Source: Calditrichia bacterium (GTDB lineage Bacteria > Calditrichota > Calditrichia > Calditrichales > Calditrichaceae). From it: DNA of 64,000 bases. The stretch is taken from positions 30,810 to 94,809 of the forward strand of contig JALSTK010000006.1 in NCBI GenBank assembly GCA_026983775.1, read 5' to 3'. Of this stretch, positions 1 to 9,033 are shown in pieces; within the stretch, counting starts at the first letter, position 1, and every line of letters starts with the position of its first letter. The notes under the pieces are model-generated. The model did no database searches, was not told the DNA's origin, and worked only from the letters and a program-made list of their open reading frames with translations. A program made the position numbers and the translations under genes.

Positions 1-422
1 CTCTCAAAGAGGAACTGGAATTTATTTCGAATTATTTAACATTAATAAAAGCCCGTTTCGGTGAAAAAGTAATTTGGAAAATAGAAGCGGATGCGCAGTG
101 TTCGGAATACAAAATACCCACGATGCTTTTTCAACCCGTACTGGAAAATGTATTTAAACATGGCTGGAGTGAAGATCACCTTCAGTTGAAGATAATTATT
201 CGATGCAAAGTAACCGATCACAAGATCTTGCTTGAGATCAATGATAACGGCAACGGTTTTGATCCCAAGCGGTTGCAAGGGTTTCCCAAAGAAGGACATT
301 CCCTTCAGAATTTGCAAAACCGTCTGCAATTACGCTACGGTTCCAATAATTTGTTACAAATCAATTCCGAACCGGGGCAGGGAACACGTGTGTTGATTGA
401 AATTCCGGAGAAAAAACTATGA
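1..422 (+). CDS. LytS/YehU-type sensor histidine kinase, C-terminal part only
   Basis: The reading frame is open from base 3, so the gene begins outside the window. The visible part starts in the His_kinase region (EEL..ISNYLTLIKARFG, the usual spacing after the phosphorylated histidine in LytS proteins). It continues into a HATPase_c fold with the N-box ENVFKHG and the G1 box NDNGNGF. Such kinases phosphorylate a LytTR-type response regulator, and exactly such a gene follows. The stop codon overlaps the next start by 4 bases (ATGA), which indicates translational coupling. The input domain lies outside the window, so the signal cannot be guessed. Confidence 0.9.
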   Translation, partial: LKEELEFISNYLTLIKARFGEKVIWKIEADAQCSEYKIPTMLFQPVLENVFKHGWSEDHLQLKIIIRCKVTDHKILLEINDNGNGFDPKRLQGFPKEGHSLQNLQNRLQLRYGSNNLLQINSEPGQGTRVLIEIPEKKL

Positions 423-1171
423 TTACAACGATGATCATCGAAGATGAACAAGCGGCTCGTGAGCGGATGATGTCGCTCATCGCAGAGTGTCCGGATTTGA
501 CACTGCTCGGTATATGTGAAAACGGTAAAGAGGCGATTCAAAAAATAGATGCTTTGAAACCACAGTTAATTTTCTTAGATATTCAGCTTCCTGATATGAA
601 CGGGCTGGATGTGTTGAGAATGATTACACACCAGCCCAAGGTCATCTTTACCACGGCTTTCGATCAATATGCAGTACAGGCTTTTGATCACAATGCCCTG
701 GATTTTTTATTAAAACCCTTTAGTCGGCAACGTTTTTCTCAGGCCGTACAAAAAATCATTCAAAGTTATGATCAAAACCGGAACATAACCGGTCAACTCC
801 GCCGGATGATGCAAAACTGGCAGGAACCCCGCCAATTTCTTACCCGAATCCCGGCTAAGGTGGGTGATAAAATATACATTTTAAAAACTTCGGACATTGT
901 CTATTTTAAAAGCGAAGAAAAAATCGTTACCGTTCATTTACAAAAAGAATATTTTATGGTCAATTACACACTCGAAGAGTTGCAGAATCGTCTTAATCCG
1001 GAAATATTTTTTCGTATACATCGTTCAACCATTGTCAATTTAAACTATGCCTTGTCCATTCAGCCCTTATTTGGCGGCACTTATGTGATGAAAGTAAAGG
1101 ATGCTCATCATACGGAACTCAATGTCAGTCGAAGTGCCGGTAAAACCATTCGTCAACGCTTGGGCTGGTAA
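419..1171 (+). CDS. LytTR-family response regulator
   Basis: Two-domain DNA-binding response regulator of 250 residues. The N-terminal receiver has the acidic pocket E8/D9, a likely phosphate-accepting D54 in LIFLDIQLPDM and the conserved K99 in FLLKPF. Residues from about 140 to the end form a LytTR domain (IYFKSEEKIVTVHL, FFRIHRSTIVNLNYA), which binds direct repeats in promoters in known family members. It is coupled by a 4-base overlap to the kinase before it. Its targets are unknown; the secreted CotH-like gene 92 bases downstream is one candidate by position only. Confidence 0.93.
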   Translation: MITTMIIEDEQAARERMMSLIAECPDLTLLGICENGKEAIQKIDALKPQLIFLDIQLPDMNGLDVLRMITHQPKVIFTTAFDQYAVQAFDHNALDFLLKPFSRQRFSQAVQKIIQSYDQNRNITGQLRRMMQNWQEPRQFLTRIPAKVGDKIYILKTSDIVYFKSEEKIVTVHLQKEYFMVNYTLEELQNRLNPEIFFRIHRSTIVNLNYALSIQPLFGGTYVMKVKDAHHTELNVSRSAGKTIRQRLGW

Positions 1172-1263
1172 ATTTAGATTAAACCGTCCCACGGAAAACC
1201 CCATAAATATTTGCATAACCCTTTTATTATCTCCACATTGGGTTAAAAAATTACAGGATTCTT

Positions 1264-3597
1264 ATGCTTTATAAGATTATGGCTGGCCTTTTGATCTGGA
1301 TGGTGTTGTTCGGCAGACTTTGGGCGGATGGGAGTTGGAAAATTTACGATGATTCCCAGGTTGCGCTTATTCAAATAAGCGTGGATCCCGATGATTTACA
1401 ATGGATGTATGAGGAGGATAACTGGAAAAGCGACTCTTTGCATGTGGCAACTATCCATTTTAGAAATGCTCTGATCGATGAGGTCGTGGATTCCGTTGGA
1501 TTTCGTTTGAGAGGCAATACCTCTCGATCGGCTCAAAAGAAATCGTTTAAAGTTTCCTTTAACGGATTTATTTCCGGAAAAAAATTTCATGATGTAGAAA
1601 AACTAAACTTAAACGGTGAGCATAACGATCCCTCCGTTATTCGCAGCAAATTGTGCTGGGATTTTTTTAATAAGATGGGGGTTCCGTCGAGCAGGGCCGC
1701 CCATGCCGCCGTTTATATTAATGGTGCGTACTATGGTTTATACATCATGGTGGAGCACATAGACGAGCAATTTTTAAAGACCCGCTTTGCCGATGCCGGG
1801 GGTAATCTTTGGAAATGTCTGTGGCCGGCAGACCTTAATTACCGCGGTGCCGATGCAGAGGATTACTACCCTTTTTACGACGATCAGCGGCCGTATGAGT
1901 TGAAAACCAACAAAAAAGTCTATGATTATAAACCCCTGGCCCACCTGATCGATATTATCAACAATACGCCGGATGATCTTTTTGCCGACTCTCTTCAGGC
2001 TAATCTGGATGTAGCCGGTGTACTGAAATACTTCGCTTTAAATATTTTTAGCGGCAGTTGGGATGATTACTGGTCATTAATGAATAATTACTATGTATAT
2101 TATGAACCGATTACCCGCCGGTTTCACTGGATTCCCTATGATTATGACAACACTTTCGGAGTCGACTGGTTTAATATAGATTGGGCGGAAGCCGATCCCT
2201 ATCACTTTCCGAAAGTGAATGACGGCCCTCGTCCTCTCTCGGAAAGAATGATGCAGAACGGAGGATTGCGCAATCTGTATACCCATTTTTTATATTTCTA
2301 TTTGGATCATCTCCTGGATTTATCTCAATGGCAAGGTCGTTTGGATAGTCTGCAGGATCGGATTACATACTGGGCATCTATTGATACTTTTCGTACTCTG
2401 GATTACGGATTTACCATGGCTGATTTTTTTAATTCCTATGACCGGACCGATTATTCCAATCAGCATGTAAAATATTCTATAAAAGAATTTGCCCTGAAGC
2501 GTGCCGCTACGCTTCGCGACCAACTGGACTGGCAACAGGGAAAGCCTGTAATATACGACCTTACCTGGTATCCCCACTACCCCCTGGCAACGGATACCAT
2601 TTATATCGAAGCGGCTGGATTCAGTCATGCCGGCCTGACCGAGGTTACCCTTGATTTGCAGGGCCGGGGCATCCTTCCCATGCAGTATAAGCCGCTTGCC
2701 AACACAACCCATGTGGAATATGCCGATCGCTGGCTTGGGAAGATCCCGCCCCTGGGAGCCAAAGGAGAAGTGCATTTCAGGATTCATGTTTTGGACAACG
2801 ATGATCAGGAAACGAGCTATCCGCCCGATAAACCGATTTTCATCCGCGTACCGGGAGAAAGCGACAGTGCTTTGCTTATTAACGAATTTCTTGCTAAAAA
2901 TGACAATACGAACCGGGATTCGGCCGGTGAATATGATGACTGGATAGAACTATATAATCCTTCGGACAGCATAATGCCCCTGGCCGGCAAGTATTTGACC
3001 GATTCTCCCGAAAATTTTAGCAAATGGCGTTTTCCGCAGAATGCTCCGTCTGTGGATGAGCATGGCTTTGTACTCATCTGGTGTGATGATGATCCGGGTC
3101 AGAGTGGCCTGCATACCAATTTCAAACTCTCTGCCGCCGGTGAATTTATTGGTCTTATTGCCGAAGACGGTATCACAGTGATCGATTCGATAACCTTTCA
3201 AAGGCAGCAGGCGGATGTATCGTTTGGAAGGTATCCGGATGGCAGTGAAAATTGGCTGGCACTGAAGCCGACGCCGGCAGGCAGCAATAGTCCCACAGCA
3301 CTCACTGCAGGGGAAGTGGTTCGCTCCTTTGATTTGATCATTTATCCCAATCCTTTTAACAATGAAGCGATCTTGCAATATGAGCTTCCCCAAAGCGGAA
3401 AGGTTACTATTCGTATGTATAATTCGATTGGAAAATCGATATGGACAAAACAATTGTCCCATCAAGGGGGAGGATATCATCAATTAAAATGGGCAGGAAA
3501 AAATAATAACGGCCGGGCGGTTAGCTCCGGTATTTTTTTCTGCCAACTTAAATTCGGGAATCGATCTATCACGAAAAAATTGATTCTTATCCGATAA
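1264..3597 (+). CDS. Secreted CotH-kinase/lamin-tail protein with C-terminal sorting domain
   Basis: 777 residues with an N-terminal signal peptide (about 1-22, ending LWADG). Residues about 35-420 match the CotH family, an atypical protein-kinase fold: GLYIMVEHIDEQFLK resembles the ATP-site segment and WIPYDYDNTFGVDW carries the expected metal-binding aspartates. A lamin-tail-like domain follows at about 540-670 (LLINEFLAKN, DDWIELYNPSD). The last 90 residues are a sorting domain (YPNPFNNEAILQYELP ... KKLILIR) of the type used by type IX secretion. The protein is probably displayed on or released from the cell surface. Whether it phosphorylates other surface proteins is inference from CotH of Bacillus. 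The start ATG has only a weak CAGGA upstream. Confidence 0.87.
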   Translation: MLYKIMAGLLIWMVLFGRLWADGSWKIYDDSQVALIQISVDPDDLQWMYEEDNWKSDSLHVATIHFRNALIDEVVDSVGFRLRGNTSRSAQKKSFKVSFNGFISGKKFHDVEKLNLNGEHNDPSVIRSKLCWDFFNKMGVPSSRAAHAAVYINGAYYGLYIMVEHIDEQFLKTRFADAGGNLWKCLWPADLNYRGADAEDYYPFYDDQRPYELKTNKKVYDYKPLAHLIDIINNTPDDLFADSLQANLDVAGVLKYFALNIFSGSWDDYWSLMNNYYVYYEPITRRFHWIPYDYDNTFGVDWFNIDWAEADPYHFPKVNDGPRPLSERMMQNGGLRNLYTHFLYFYLDHLLDLSQWQGRLDSLQDRITYWASIDTFRTLDYGFTMADFFNSYDRTDYSNQHVKYSIKEFALKRAATLRDQLDWQQGKPVIYDLTWYPHYPLATDTIYIEAAGFSHAGLTEVTLDLQGRGILPMQYKPLANTTHVEYADRWLGKIPPLGAKGEVHFRIHVLDNDDQETSYPPDKPIFIRVPGESDSALLINEFLAKNDNTNRDSAGEYDDWIELYNPSDSIMPLAGKYLTDSPENFSKWRFPQNAPSVDEHGFVLIWCDDDPGQSGLHTNFKLSAAGEFIGLIAEDGITVIDSITFQRQQADVSFGRYPDGSENWLALKPTPAGSNSPTALTAGEVVRSFDLIIYPNPFNNEAILQYELPQSGKVTIRMYNSIGKSIWTKQLSHQGGGYHQLKWAGKNNNGRAVSSGIFFCQLKFGNRSITKKLILIR

Positions 3598-3626
3598 ATA
3601 AATCAAATGATCTAAAGGCAAAAAAG

Positions 3627-4028
3627 ATGAAAGACGATAAAAAAATTATCATTGTGGGCGACCGGGTACTTATTCGCCCGGATGAAGAGCGCATGCGAAC
3701 TTCCTTCGGTTTGTACCTTCCCCAGGGGGTGGAATCCAAGGAAAAAGTTCAGGGGGGTATGATAGTTAAAGTAGGCCCCGGTTATCCTCTACCCGATCCC
3801 AACAGCATGGGAGAAGAGCCGTGGGATAAATCCCGTATGGAGCCCAAGTATCTCCCGCTTCAGGCCGAAGAAGGGGATTATGCTTTATTTTTACGTAAAG
3901 CTGCAATCGAAATTGAATTTGATCATGAGAAATTTATTATTGTGCCGCAGGCTGCGATTCTTCTGCTAATCAGGGATGATATCCTGGAGAGAATTCAAGA
4001 CGGCTTAGATGAAGAGTCCGAATCCTGA
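3627..4028 (+). CDS. GroES-like (Cpn10 family) protein
   Basis: 133 residues, longer than the usual 95 or so for GroES. The N-terminus IIIVGDRVLIRPDEERMRTSFGLYLPQG matches the first strand and mobile-loop region of the 10-kDa chaperonin, and EEGDYALFLRKAAIEIEFDHEKFIIVPQAAILLLI matches its C-terminal half. Between them lies an extra proline-rich stretch (GPGYPLPDPNSMGEEPWDKS, about residues 52-71), and the protein ends in an acidic tail. No groEL gene is adjacent. It may be a divergent co-chaperonin or a GroES-fold protein with another role; the fold is well supported, the function is not. Confidence 0.8.
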   Translation: MKDDKKIIIVGDRVLIRPDEERMRTSFGLYLPQGVESKEKVQGGMIVKVGPGYPLPDPNSMGEEPWDKSRMEPKYLPLQAEEGDYALFLRKAAIEIEFDHEKFIIVPQAAILLLIRDDILERIQDGLDEESES

Positions 4029-4094
4029 ACGGAATAAAAATTCCTCTTTATCGTTTCATAGAATAATCAATCGGTTATTCAATTATCAATCAAT

Positions 4095-5294
4095 TTGGGC
4101 TGTTACTTGTATATTTTTCTTATTCTCATTCTATTCATCCTTTTCATTATAGGTCTGCCCTTTGCAGCCCGGCGTCTTTTTCATATAGCCAATCGTAGAA
4201 TTTGGCAGCTTCCCGCGCTGGATAGGTGGATGACCTTTCTACCGATAGTGACGCTTTCCTCCGTGGCACTGTTTCTTCTTGCCGTGAGCCTGCATTTTTT
4301 TTATGCGCTGTCCATATTGGGACTTATTTTTGTCTTTTGCGAAATCTCTGCCCTGGTTTTGCTTCTGACCCTGCCGGTTTCATTGCTGATTTCCAAACAG
4401 TTCCCGAACAGGCCTCAGCAGAACACGACCTTCTCTTCTTCCCGCAGATTTTTTCTAAAATCATCCACCTCAATTCTTCCCGCTTTGGCCGTTGGAGGTA
4501 CGATCCGCGGAATAGGTGGGGCCTATGAAAGGGTTCGAATACCCAAAATAAGATTTCTTTTTAAACAATTACCTCCGGCTTTAAATGGATTTAAAATTCT
4601 TCATCTCAGTGATCTTCATTTGGGATATTATCGAGGTATGGATGATTTGGAGAATCTCTTATCCCGGGTAGCCGATCAAGGCATCGATTTGGTCCTTATT
4701 ACGGGAGATGTGGCCGACGACCTGGACTTGCTCTCTCCTGCTTTAAGGTTAATCGATCAGGTACCGAGCCGCTTTCCCAAGATCATGTCCCTGGGCAATC
4801 ATGAATATTACCGGGGGATAAACATCGTACTTCATATCCTGTCCAGAAGCCCGATTCGTTTACTGGTTAACACCGGAATTTCGTTGCCGGTTAACGGCCG
4901 CATTGTTTATGTAGGCGGTGCCGATGATCCGGTAACGTTAAGGAATGATATCTCCGGATTCTTGCAGGAGACCGCATTTAAAGCGATGAAAATGGCACCG
5001 AGGGATTCCTTTAAGATTTTGATGAGTCATCGGCCGCGGGCTTTAAATGTTGCCCCGCCATATAAAGTTGATCTGATTTTGTCGGGACATACTCATGGCG
5101 GGCAGATCGGCATCAATGGCCGGAGTGTGTTAGAAGGGCTGGACAGGAATCGCTATTGGTGGGGCAAATACCGTAGGCAAGGCACTCAAATGTATACCTC
5201 TTCCGGGATCGGCCACTGGTTCCCGTTTCGGCTGGGATGCCCGCCCGAAGCTCCGGTTATCGAACTTAGGAGTGATCAGCGGATAATGGTTTAA
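4095..5294 (+). CDS. Membrane-anchored metallophosphoesterase (YkuE-like)
   Basis: 399 residues. Roughly residues 1-100 hold several hydrophobic segments, and a twin-arginine-like stretch SSRRFFLKSS lies near 115. The calcineurin-like phosphoesterase domain follows with all its metal-binding motifs: LSDLHLG (DxH), LITGDVAD (GDxxD), LGNHEYY (GNHE), LMSHRP and LSGHTHGGQIG (GHTH). Members such as YkuE and LpxH-related enzymes cleave phosphoesters; the substrate here is not evident. No ATG is available near the start, and TTG at 4095 keeps the first membrane segment. The stop codon overlaps the stop of the convergent gene in the sequence TTAA. Confidence 0.87.
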   Translation: MGCYLYIFLILILFILFIIGLPFAARRLFHIANRRIWQLPALDRWMTFLPIVTLSSVALFLLAVSLHFFYALSILGLIFVFCEISALVLLLTLPVSLLISKQFPNRPQQNTTFSSSRRFFLKSSTSILPALAVGGTIRGIGGAYERVRIPKIRFLFKQLPPALNGFKILHLSDLHLGYYRGMDDLENLLSRVADQGIDLVLITGDVADDLDLLSPALRLIDQVPSRFPKIMSLGNHEYYRGINIVLHILSRSPIRLLVNTGISLPVNGRIVYVGGADDPVTLRNDISGFLQETAFKAMKMAPRDSFKILMSHRPRALNVAPPYKVDLILSGHTHGGQIGINGRSVLEGLDRNRYWWGKYRRQGTQMYTSSGIGHWFPFRLGCPPEAPVIELRSDQRIMV

Positions 5295-7153
5295 TTGAGC
5301 GGTAATATTTGTCCGTAAACCACTTTTAGGATTCTTGCGAAGTTATTATACCGTTTTTTGCCGATATGAAACGTACAATAAATACCACTGTAAATAGGGG
5401 CCTCTTCTATATAATCTGCGATATTGTGCCGGTTTACGGAATGCTCGTTTCCGGATACGGCCGATAGAATAAAATTGAATGCGTCGTAGCCGATTAAAGA
5501 CAATTTATCGGGCGTTCGTTTATAGGTCATCCGAAAATCATTGCGGAATTTCCTGAAATCCCAACTCTGATCATTTAAATATCCGTCGGAGACAAATATT
5601 AAACCGTTAATATAATTTTTATTTTTTTTAAGAGCCTGCTCATCGTACCAATCACTATTGCCGAGGAGTTGAGCCTGAATATTCCAATAAGCAAACTGAG
5701 CGGCCATCATTCCGATATCTTCTTTGTAAATCGGCAAGAAAAAGCCGTCGAAGGATTTTACAGGTATATCAGCAGAGTCGATTTTGCTATGAAATGTTTT
5801 CAGTTTTTCCTCTGCTTTATTTAAATAGATATGGTAGAGCGAATCCACAGCATGGTCTGTTAAGGTGGAATCGGTTTGTAGAACGGAATCCTGAAAAGCC
5901 AGTTTGAGTCCTACACGCTTTATAGCTTTAAAATGGCGGGTAATATCCTGATCCTGAGGATAATACCATTGTTCGGCAACAACTTCGTTACCGAAATCTT
6001 TCTGGAATTTAATAAAGTCATTAGTAAAGTGGATAAAATAACTGTCAATCGGAGAAAGAGAGGCGTAGCGGTGTAAGTGCAGGGAGTCCTGAGCAAACCG
6101 GGCCAGCTTTTGGGCCTGAACATCGATCGGTGCAGATAGTTGAATCAAGTTTGTGGAAAGGTTGCGAAGATTGTCATTCGTTGCCGTGGGTGTGATGAGA
6201 AGTAGATCTTCATAATCGGCAATTACGGCACAAGCTGCGGTAATATCATTCTCAACGGGACCCCAGACGGCGGAGATGGATGGATCGCGGGCAATTTCTT
6301 TCATCTTTTCCAGGGCGGTAGTCAAGTCGGTACCGTAATCCACAGGAACGATTTCCACCAGAGGATCATTGGACTGCAGATAGTTATTTAAAGCGAGTTT
6401 GGCTCCGTCCAGAAGGGCCCGGCCGAAATCCTGATTATCTCCGCTCAGGGGGAGCAAGGCGGCGATTCTTAGAACCCGTCCGTTCTTATTTTCAAGAACG
6501 TCATAAAGTTGTTGTGCCTGATCATAGATATCCGCAGCCGCCCTGGGCAGGTGTAATAATTTTTGCAATGAAACCATGGCCAACCTGGTTTTACCAAGAC
6601 GATAGTAACGTTTGGCCAGGTGGTAGAAGATAACTTCTCTGGTAAAATCATCTTCCTGCTTTTTTGCCAGATCCTCCACTTCATCTGTAGTAAGACGATA
6701 GCTCATAGTCTCTTGTGCCAAATGTTCGGCCTTGCGGATTAAGCGTTTATCCCCGCTTTTTTCCATTACATAGAGCCAGTTAGTAATGGCGGAACGGATG
6801 CGGTTAAGTCGGAAATAGTTTTCCCCGATGAGGAAATAGATATCATCGGTATATTGGCTGGCGGGAAATTTCTTTAAAAATTTTTGGCTGTAAGTTAATG
6901 ACTTTTTATACTTTTTTTCTTTGTAGAAGGTTTTGGCCAGCATAAGCCAATTGGCCGTAGTCAACTTGCTGTCCGGTAGTTTTTCAATAATTGTGCTGAA
7001 TATTTTTTCGGCAGCGGACCAATTCTCGCTGCGGTATTCTTTTACCCCTTTTTGAAAAATAGCCCATTCCCGCCGGGAAGCTTTCTGGGCGAAACTATGA
7101 TTCGTTAAGAGAAGGAATAAGATAAAGACCAATATCCATCGATGATTATGCAT
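5291..7153 (-). CDS. Periplasmic TPR plus ligand-binding protein (LpoA/branched-chain amino acid receptor-like)
   Basis: 620 residues with a clear signal peptide (hydrophobic stretch ending SFAQ, about residue 22). Residues 28-210 are alpha-helical tetratricopeptide-like repeats (WSAAEKIFSTIIEKLPDSKL, AKTFYKEKKYKKSLTYSQKF). From about 228 the protein reads as a type I periplasmic binding domain (LRIAALLPLSGDNQDFGRALLDGAKLAL, SAVWGPVENDITAACAVIADY, LIGYDAFNFILSAV). TPR plus such a domain is the layout of LpoA, the activator of penicillin-binding protein 1A, but ABC-type receptors share the second half. No transporter genes adjoin it, which favours a non-transport role. It is last in the leftward housekeeping run. 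Confidence 0.75.
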   Translation of the reverse strand: MHNHRWILVFILFLLLTNHSFAQKASRREWAIFQKGVKEYRSENWSAAEKIFSTIIEKLPDSKLTTANWLMLAKTFYKEKKYKKSLTYSQKFLKKFPASQYTDDIYFLIGENYFRLNRIRSAITNWLYVMEKSGDKRLIRKAEHLAQETMSYRLTTDEVEDLAKKQEDDFTREVIFYHLAKRYYRLGKTRLAMVSLQKLLHLPRAAADIYDQAQQLYDVLENKNGRVLRIAALLPLSGDNQDFGRALLDGAKLALNNYLQSNDPLVEIVPVDYGTDLTTALEKMKEIARDPSISAVWGPVENDITAACAVIADYEDLLLITPTATNDNLRNLSTNLIQLSAPIDVQAQKLARFAQDSLHLHRYASLSPIDSYFIHFTNDFIKFQKDFGNEVVAEQWYYPQDQDITRHFKAIKRVGLKLAFQDSVLQTDSTLTDHAVDSLYHIYLNKAEEKLKTFHSKIDSADIPVKSFDGFFLPIYKEDIGMMAAQFAYWNIQAQLLGNSDWYDEQALKKNKNYINGLIFVSDGYLNDQSWDFRKFRNDFRMTYKRTPDKLSLIGYDAFNFILSAVSGNEHSVNRHNIADYIEEAPIYSGIYCTFHIGKKRYNNFARILKVVYGQILPLN

Positions 7154-7191
7154 GTTTTGAGAACCTTTTCGTTTCTGCGCGCAAATCTAAT

Positions 7192-9018
7192 TTATTCAAC
7201 TGTTACACTCTTCGCAAGATTCCTTGGCTGATCCACATCGCAACCACGCATTACGGCGATATGATAGGCCAGGAGTTGTAAAGGAATGACGGAAAGCAGG
7301 GGGGTTAAAGCCTGGGCGGTACGGGGAATGTAGATTACATGATCGGCGTGTTTTTCAATTTTCGTATCACCTTCGTTGGCAATACAGATAATTCTTCCCT
7401 TACGGGCTTTTACTTCTTCGATATTACTGATTACTTTATCATAAATGGAATCTTTTGTGGCGATAAAAACCACCGGCATATTTTCATCGATGAGAGCAAT
7501 CGGTCCGTGTTTCATCTCTGCTGCCGGATAGCCTTCGGCGTGGATGTAGGAAATTTCTTTTAGTTTGAGGGCCCCTTCAAGGGCTACCGGGAAATTGTAT
7601 CCACGGCCCAGGTAGAGGAAATTGCGCTCGTCTTTATATTGGGCGGCAATACTGTGGATGAAATCGTTCTGATCCAATATTTTTTGCACATTCCCGGGGA
7701 TCATCAGCATTTCATCAATCAGCTCTTTTCCCTGGACAACGGACATGTGTTTTCTACGGGCAATCATCAGGGTAATGAGGAAGAGGGCGGTGACTTGTGA
7801 TGTAAATGCTTTTGTACTGGCCACACCGATCTCCGGGCCGGCGTGGATATAAACGCCGGCATCTGTCTCGCGGGCAATTGTGGAACCGACGGCGTTTACG
7901 ATTCCCAGGACCATGGCCCCTTTATGCTTGCCTTCGCGCAGAGCGGCTAAAGTGTCTGCGGTTTCACCGGATTGGGAGATGGCAAGGACTACTTCGTGAT
8001 CGTGAATGATGGGATTACGATAGCGGAATTCGGAAGCATATTCCACTTCGACCGGAATACGGCAATATTCTTCCATCAGATATTCCCCGATTAAAGCGGC
8101 ATGCCAGGAAGTTCCGGAAGCAGTGATATAAATTTTATTGGCATTGGTCAATTTGTCTTCAACGGCGGTCAGTCCGCCAAGTTTAACCAGCCCTTCTTCC
8201 CGTAACAGTCGTCCACGCATGGTGTCCATAATGGTTTGCGGTTGTTCGAAGATTTCTTTCAGCATATAATGCTCGAAACCGCCCTTTTCGATATCATTCA
8301 GACGCATGGTCACTTTAACCAATTGTTTCTCAATCGGTTTGTTGAAAATAGTTTTAGTGATCACACCCTGGGGAGATAAAATGGCCATCTCATCATCATC
8401 GAGATAGAATACATTTCTGGTATGAGGAATTAACGGCGTTACATCCGATGCTACAAAAAGAGCATCTTCACCGACTCCGATAACGATGGGACTTCCCTTG
8501 CGGGCTACGTAAATTTTTTCCGGATCATAGTTACTGATAACCGCTACGCCGAAGGTGCCTTCCACCTGTAAGAGGGCTTCGCGAAAGGACTTCTCGAAAT
8601 CTCCGTCATAATTCTCGGCCATTAAATGGGCAATGACTTCGGTATCGGTCTCGGAGCTGAATTTATGTCCCTTTTCTATTAAAAATTTTTTCAGACTGGC
8701 ATAATTTTCAATTATACCGTTGTGAATAAGGGCAATATTACCGGATTCGTCGGTATGAGGGTGGGCATTATTCTGAGTAGGCTTACCATGGGTTGCCCAG
8801 CGGGTATGGGCGATGCCCATATGCCCGAGCAGTGTATGACCGGCCAGGTGGTTTTCCAGATTACGTATTTTCCCTACTTCACGGACCACTTCAATATGAT
8901 GATTGTTTAAAACGGCAATACCGGCCGAATCGTATCCGCGATATTCCAGTCGTTTCAGGCCGTTTATCAAGATCGGCGTTGCCTGCTCTTTACCGATGTA
9001 ACCGACGATTCCACACAT
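7192..9018 (-). CDS. glmS: Glutamine--fructose-6-phosphate aminotransferase (isomerizing)
   Basis: Makes glucosamine-6-phosphate from fructose-6-phosphate and glutamine, the first committed step to UDP-GlcNAc for peptidoglycan and lipopolysaccharide. The 608-residue length is normal. MCGIVGYIG supplies the N-terminal catalytic Cys2 of the class II glutamine amidotransferase, followed by RLEYRGYDSAGIAV and HTRWATHGKP. Two SIS domains carry TASGTSWHAALIGEY and YLGRGYNFPVALEGALKLKEISYIHAEGYPAAEMKHGP (phosphosugar site). The ending DQPRNLAKSVTVE is the family signature. It lies 15 bases after guaA. No glmS ribozyme-like structure was recognised in that short gap. Confidence 0.98.
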   Translation of the reverse strand: MCGIVGYIGKEQATPILINGLKRLEYRGYDSAGIAVLNNHHIEVVREVGKIRNLENHLAGHTLLGHMGIAHTRWATHGKPTQNNAHPHTDESGNIALIHNGIIENYASLKKFLIEKGHKFSSETDTEVIAHLMAENYDGDFEKSFREALLQVEGTFGVAVISNYDPEKIYVARKGSPIVIGVGEDALFVASDVTPLIPHTRNVFYLDDDEMAILSPQGVITKTIFNKPIEKQLVKVTMRLNDIEKGGFEHYMLKEIFEQPQTIMDTMRGRLLREEGLVKLGGLTAVEDKLTNANKIYITASGTSWHAALIGEYLMEEYCRIPVEVEYASEFRYRNPIIHDHEVVLAISQSGETADTLAALREGKHKGAMVLGIVNAVGSTIARETDAGVYIHAGPEIGVASTKAFTSQVTALFLITLMIARRKHMSVVQGKELIDEMLMIPGNVQKILDQNDFIHSIAAQYKDERNFLYLGRGYNFPVALEGALKLKEISYIHAEGYPAAEMKHGPIALIDENMPVVFIATKDSIYDKVISNIEEVKARKGRIICIANEGDTKIEKHADHVIYIPRTAQALTPLLSVIPLQLLAYHIAVMRGCDVDQPRNLAKSVTVE

Positions 9019-9033
9019 AAAATATTCCCTTCT

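Noticed and set aside
2320..2787. 155-codon open frame on the minus strand inside the CotH-like gene
   Set aside because: It lies wholly inside a well-supported gene on the other strand and has no recognisable protein features.
2950..3483. 177-codon open frame on the minus strand in the lamin-tail/sorting-domain part
   Set aside because: The plus strand encodes recognisable lamin-tail and sorting domains; the reverse frame has no ribosome site or similarity.
9019..9033. glmS ribozyme before glmS
   Set aside because: Only 15 bases separate guaA and glmS, too little for the ribozyme, and its conserved core was not seen in the end of guaA.
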